This document shows, one piece after another, positions 5,262-8,664 of a stretch of DNA of 8,664 nt. The DNA is from Bacteroidales bacterium UBA6346 (lineage in GTDB: Bacteria > Bacteroidota > Bacteroidia > Bacteroidales > UBA932). Where the stretch lies: the NCBI GenBank assembly GCA_002438905.1, contig DJSA01000005.1:1-8664 (forward strand). Reading direction: 5' to 3'. Each line of letters begins with the position of its first letter. The stretch's first letter is position 1. The translations under genes and the position numbers were made by a program. Below the pieces are notes generated by a model. The model saw nothing but the letters and a program-made list of their open reading frames with translations. It did not search any database and was not told the DNA's origin.

Positions 5262-8039
5262 ATGGCTACAAATACGACACAGAAACAGGCAGCAAAACAA
5301 TTCGTCAAGGATTGGATCGGAAAAGGATATGAAAAGGGCGAAACCCAGCGCTTCTGGCTGGAGCTCCTGCACAATGTCTTTGGTATTGACAACCCTATGG
5401 CCATGATGCAGTTCGAGATTCCGGTCAAGACCATCCTCAAAGAAAAGGGTTCCGATTTCATTGACGGCTATATTCCGGCAACGAGGGTTCTCATCGAGCA
5501 GAAGGGCTCCAAAGTGGATCTCAGCGCTAAGTATCGCCAATCCGACGGTTCCGAGCTCACGCCATACCAACAGGCAAGACGTTATGCCGCTGGTCTGCCC
5601 GTGTCGATGACTCCCAGATGGATTGTGGCTTGCAACTTCATCAAGTTCGAGGTTCACGATATGGAGCATCCCAACGACGCCCCGGAAGTCATTGAACTGA
5701 AAGACCTGGAAAAGGAATATCACCGCCTGTCCTTCCTGATTGATGATACCAACGCCCATATCAAGAAAGAACTGGAGGTCAGCATCCAGGCTGGCGAGAT
5801 AGTGGGTGTGCTCTACGATAAGATCCTGGCCCAGTACATAAACCCTGAGAATCCGGAATCCCAGAAGGCCCTCAACAAACTCTGTGTGCGTCTGGTGTTC
5901 TGTCTCTACGCGGAGGATGCCGGCATATTCGGGAGCAAGGATATGTTCCATGACTATATGGCCAAGTTCCCGGCGGCAGATTTTCGGTTGAGGCTGATTG
6001 AGCTCTTTCGCGTCTTGGACACCAAGCCGGAAGACCGTGACCCGTATATGGATGAGGCCTTGCTGGCATTCCCGTATGTCAATGGCGGCATGTTTGCCGG
6101 TGACATTGAGATTCCGCGTATCAATGAAGAGATCCGGGATTTGATTCTGCAGCGAGCCAGCGATGGCTTTGACTGGAGTCTTATTTCCCCGACCATTTTC
6201 GGTGCCGTGTTTGAGAGCACCTTGAACCCGGAGACACGTCGCGCAGGCGGAATGCATTACACCAGCATTGAGAATATCCATAAGGTGATTGACCCTCTGT
6301 TCCTCAATGACCTCAAGGCAGAGCTGGCGGACATTAAGGCTACGCCCGTGGCAAAGACCAAGAAGGTGAGGGCTTATGCTTTCCAGGACAAACTGGCCGG
6401 ACTCAAGTTTTTTGACCCAGCTTGCGGCTCCGGTAACTTCCTGACGGAATCCTACACGTCGTTGAGGCGGCTGGAAAATGAGGCGTTGAGGATAATCTAC
6501 GGCGGAGACCGTGTAATTGGCGAGATGGCTGACCCAATAAAAGTCCACATTAACCAATTTTACGGTATCGAAATCAACGACTTTGCCTGCTCCGTGGCAC
6601 AGACGGCTCTTTGGATTGCAGAAAGCCAGATGATGCGGGAAACGGACGAAATCGTTGGCTTTAACCTCGATCCGCTGCCGCTCAAGACTTACAACAACAT
6701 CCACGAAGGCAATGCTTTACGCATTGATTGGAATGATGTAGTTCCTGCAGCAGAGCTGGATTACATTATGGGTAATCCGCCATTTGTTGGCAAGAAGGAA
6801 CAAACAAAAGAACAAAAGGAGGATCTGAAAATAGCTTGGGAAGGTAGTAGCGATGCCGGGAGCATCGATTATGTTTCCGGCTGGTATCGCAAAGCGGCCA
6901 CCCTAATGATGATATCTCAATCTATTCGTGCTGCCTTTGTCTCAACAAATTCCATCACACAAGGCGAGCAGGTCTCATTAATTTGGAAAGCCCTCTTACA
7001 CGATTGTGGGATACACTTGGATTTCGCTTACAGAACTTTCAAGTGGACCAGTGAGGCGTCAAATATGGCCGCCGTTCATTGTGTTATTCTCGGGTTTAGC
7101 GCCAAACCCGGTTTGTCCAAATATATATATTCTAATGATGGGGCGAGGATAATTGCCAACCACATTAACCCTTATCTCATTGACGCACCTGATTACCTTC
7201 TTGAGAACCATAAGAAACCTATTTGCGACGTCCCTGAAATAATCACAGGTAATCAAGCTACCGATGATGGGAATTTCTTTTTTGACACAGATGAATATGA
7301 GGCTCTTGTAAATAAGTATCCTTATACACGGAGTTTGTTCAAGCGGGCCTATAACAGCCAAGGATTCATAAATGGAAAGTATCAGTACTGTTTGTGGCTC
7401 GATGGTGTTGCACCAGGGGATATTAGAAAATGCCCTACTATAATGGAACGAGTTGAGAATGTAAGAATATATCGTCTTGCCAGCCCGAAGGAGCAGACCC
7501 GAAGACAAGCAGAAACGCCTACACTCTTTACGGAAATTCGCCAACCAAAAGGTAATTACATAGTCATCCCAAAGGTTTCCTCAGAGAATCGTCAGTACAT
7601 TCCTCTTGGTTTCTTGTCTCCGGATATCATCTGCAATAACACGATTAAACTGGTTCCAGACGCATCTTTATACCATTTCGGCGTTTTGAATTCTGTTGTT
7701 CATAATGCCTGGATGCGGGTTGTTGCAGGACGTCTTGAAATGAGATACCAGTATTCAAATACTATTGTCTATAACAATTTCCCCTGGCCGCAACCTAACG
7801 ATGCCCAAAAGGCAAAAATTGAACATACCGCCCAAGACATCCTCGATGCACGCTCTCTCTATCCGGATAGCAGCCTTGCTGACCTCTACGACAGCCTGGC
7901 AATGCCGCCCGAACTCCGCAAAGCCCACCGCGCCAACGACGCCGCTGTCCTGGAGGCCTATGGTTTCCCGAAGGACGCCACTGAGTCCGACATCGTTGCC
8001 CGACTCTTCAAAATGTACCGGGAACTGACCTCGCGCTAA
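5262..8039 (+). CDS. MmeI-family type IIG restriction enzyme and adenine-N6 DNA methyltransferase
   Basis: A complete 925-residue protein, close in length to MmeI (919). The N-terminal PD-(D/E)XK nuclease has D68, ten residues, then E79-Q-K81, at nearly the positions of MmeI's D70...E80-x-K82. A helical connector covers about 155-310. The methyltransferase follows: motif X GGMHYTS (329-335), SAM-binding motif I DPACGSGNFL (385-394), FYGIEIND (433-440), motif IV NPPF (505-508, adenine-N6 type) and the family segment TFKWTSEASNMAAVH (592-606). The target-recognition region spans about 610-840, with GRLEMRYQYS (823-832) and YNNFPWP (837-843), then a C-terminal helical tail. In this family one polypeptide methylates one strand of an asymmetric site and cuts about 20 bases away; that is inferred here. 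An in-frame TAA at 5244-5246 makes ATG 5262 the first start. It is solitary, opposite in strand to its neighbours, and intact. Cleavage activity cannot be judged from sequence alone. Confidence 0.95.
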   Translation: MATNTTQKQAAKQFVKDWIGKGYEKGETQRFWLELLHNVFGIDNPMAMMQFEIPVKTILKEKGSDFIDGYIPATRVLIEQKGSKVDLSAKYRQSDGSELTPYQQARRYAAGLPVSMTPRWIVACNFIKFEVHDMEHPNDAPEVIELKDLEKEYHRLSFLIDDTNAHIKKELEVSIQAGEIVGVLYDKILAQYINPENPESQKALNKLCVRLVFCLYAEDAGIFGSKDMFHDYMAKFPAADFRLRLIELFRVLDTKPEDRDPYMDEALLAFPYVNGGMFAGDIEIPRINEEIRDLILQRASDGFDWSLISPTIFGAVFESTLNPETRRAGGMHYTSIENIHKVIDPLFLNDLKAELADIKATPVAKTKKVRAYAFQDKLAGLKFFDPACGSGNFLTESYTSLRRLENEALRIIYGGDRVIGEMADPIKVHINQFYGIEINDFACSVAQTALWIAESQMMRETDEIVGFNLDPLPLKTYNNIHEGNALRIDWNDVVPAAELDYIMGNPPFVGKKEQTKEQKEDLKIAWEGSSDAGSIDYVSGWYRKAATLMMISQSIRAAFVSTNSITQGEQVSLIWKALLHDCGIHLDFAYRTFKWTSEASNMAAVHCVILGFSAKPGLSKYIYSNDGARIIANHINPYLIDAPDYLLENHKKPICDVPEIITGNQATDDGNFFFDTDEYEALVNKYPYTRSLFKRAYNSQGFINGKYQYCLWLDGVAPGDIRKCPTIMERVENVRIYRLASPKEQTRRQAETPTLFTEIRQPKGNYIVIPKVSSENRQYIPLGFLSPDIICNNTIKLVPDASLYHFGVLNSVVHNAWMRVVAGRLEMRYQYSNTIVYNNFPWPQPNDAQKAKIEHTAQDILDARSLYPDSSLADLYDSLAMPPELRKAHRANDAAVLEAYGFPKDATESDIVARLFKMYRELTSR

Positions 8040-8065
8040 AGGAACAACAACCTTGAAGGAAATTC

Positions 8066-8120
8066 ATGTTCCGGGCAATTACATCGTAACCATCCGGGAC
8101 ATTGATTTAACACTTTTAAA
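8066..8120 (+). terminator. Terminator-like hairpin after the type IIG gene
   Basis: Twenty-six bases after the stop, ATGTTCCGG (8066-8074) pairs with CCGGGACAT (8094-8102), nine base pairs with one G-U wobble. Inside, TTAC (8079-8082) pairs with GTAA (8086-8089) over an ATC loop, separated from the outer stem by four unpaired bases on each side. A modest T-rich tail follows (TGATTTAACACTTTT). It is at the right place between two convergent genes, but the tail is weak for a classical intrinsic terminator. Confidence 0.45.
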
Positions 8121-8170
8121 CCATACTCAATGGGAAACCGGGTGGACAGGCAGAAAATCCAGGCAGCGTC

Positions 8171-8664
8171 TTAGTACAGCTGATACTCCAGCCAGTGCCA
8201 GATGAGCCAGATGCGGCGTTTCAGAACCTCGTAGTTGAGGGTTTCCGCTGTGTCCCAGCTCTTGTAGTTGTTCATCGTGATGCCGGAAGTGAACAGCACG
8301 GACGGAATCTTGTGCTGAGCGAAGATGTTCTGGTCGGTGATTTTGAAGAAGACCTTAGTGAAGTTTGCACTGCCGTAGTAACTATGGCAAAGTTCCAAGT
8401 TTGTCCCAAAAGTGTTGTTGCACCAGTCCAGTAGCTCGCTTTCGCGGCTTCCGAAGGTACCTCCATCGACAGCGAGCAGATAGTCTTCTCTTCCGCTGTC
8501 AAGAGGGGAGAGTGAACAGCCTATCTGATCTATATTAACCATCAGAGACACCATCTCAGGCAATATTGTTTTGCCCGTTGCAGGATCATGAAGCTTGCCG
8601 TTCTCAAGTGCCGTCCAGAACGCCTGTGACCCAGCCATTCCTTTTTCCTTCGCGTCGAAGGCGA
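8171..8664 (-). CDS. M28-family peptidase-like protein, C-terminal part (start outside window), probably inactive
   Basis: The last 163 codons of a gene entering from the right edge; the frame is open through 8664 and ends at TAA 8171-8173. The residues resemble the zinc aminopeptidase (M28) fold. AFDAKEKGMAGSQAFW corresponds to the usual AxEExGLxGS segment, MVNIDQIG to the strand carrying the Asp zinc ligand, and IPSVLFTSGI...DTAETLNYE to the C-terminal segment. Family members are exported or membrane-linked in many Bacteroidota. Two usual active-site residues are absent: the first Glu of the EE pair (general base) is Lys, and the His zinc ligand expected before the final DT is Tyr (Y-K-S-W-D-T). 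The second Glu and the NID Asp remain. It may be a non-catalytic relative or use a different site. The N-terminal metal ligands and any signal peptide lie outside the window. A Met 8 codons in (8638) is not the real start, because conserved M28 sequence continues upstream of it. Confidence 0.8.
   Translation of the reverse strand, partial: AFDAKEKGMAGSQAFWTALENGKLHDPATGKTILPEMVSLMVNIDQIGCSLSPLDSGREDYLLAVDGGTFGSRESELLDWCNNTFGTNLELCHSYYGSANFTKVFFKITDQNIFAQHKIPSVLFTSGITMNNYKSWDTAETLNYEVLKRRIWLIWHWLEYQLY

Noticed and set aside
5079..6704. Long open frame (541 codons) on the minus strand opposite the type IIG gene
   Set aside because: It lies antisense to a clearly conserved MmeI-family protein, has no recognisable domain, and starts in the middle of that gene. 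It is a shadow frame produced by the codon use of the real gene.
8040..8170. Short plus-strand open stretch after the type IIG stop
   Set aside because: No start codon in a sensible position and no recognisable product. The region is better explained as an intergenic gap with a hairpin.

Overview
The window looks like chromosomal DNA from a Bacteroidota, most likely Bacteroidales, species of roughly 50% GC. This is an inference from three things. The cell-envelope proteins are of types common in that group: a golvesin/'xanthan lyase'-type amidase, an MsbA-like exporter and a divergent M28 protein. Exact matches to the group's TAnnTTTG -7 promoter element sit upstream of genes. Most starts have no Shine-Dalgarno sequence. 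No rRNA, tRNA, CRISPR array, transposase or integrase was recognised.

Layout. (1) Positions 1-3070, minus strand, leaving the window at its left edge: one uninterrupted reading frame of at least 1,023 codons. It encodes a four-helix VanZ-like membrane domain, a basic linker, a fifth hydrophobic segment, and a large extracytoplasmic part. That part is an N-acetylmuramoyl-L-alanine amidase-like domain with a golvesin-type beta domain between its two halves, followed by a fibronectin type III domain. (2) Positions 3217-5049, minus strand: a complete 610-residue MsbA-type ABC exporter. (3) Positions 5050-5261: a divergent intergenic region with a candidate exporter promoter, a short tandem repeat, and a perfect 7-7-7 inverted repeat just before the next gene. 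(4) Positions 5262-8039, plus strand: a complete 925-residue MmeI-family type IIG restriction-modification enzyme, with nuclease, methyltransferase and target recognition in one chain. (5) Positions 8040-8170: a convergent gap with a terminator-like hairpin. (6) Positions 8171-8664, minus strand, start outside the window: the C-terminal part of an M28-family peptidase-like protein whose usual catalytic residues are partly replaced.

How the genes fit together. The three minus-strand genes concern the cell envelope: lipid or polysaccharide export, peptidoglycan or glycan processing, and an exported peptidase-like protein. The plus-strand restriction-modification gene is the outsider. It is solitary, oppositely oriented, and of uneven base composition: about 50-58% GC in the sampled nuclease and methyltransferase parts, about 35-55% (mostly near 43%) through the target-recognition part, and above 60% at the C-terminal end. 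It is probably a horizontally acquired defence gene placed between envelope genes.

The two observations most worth following are the in-frame VanZ-amidase fusion, whose predicted topology is coherent, and the mosaic type IIG enzyme. I did not find a clear multi-gene system of unknown type.
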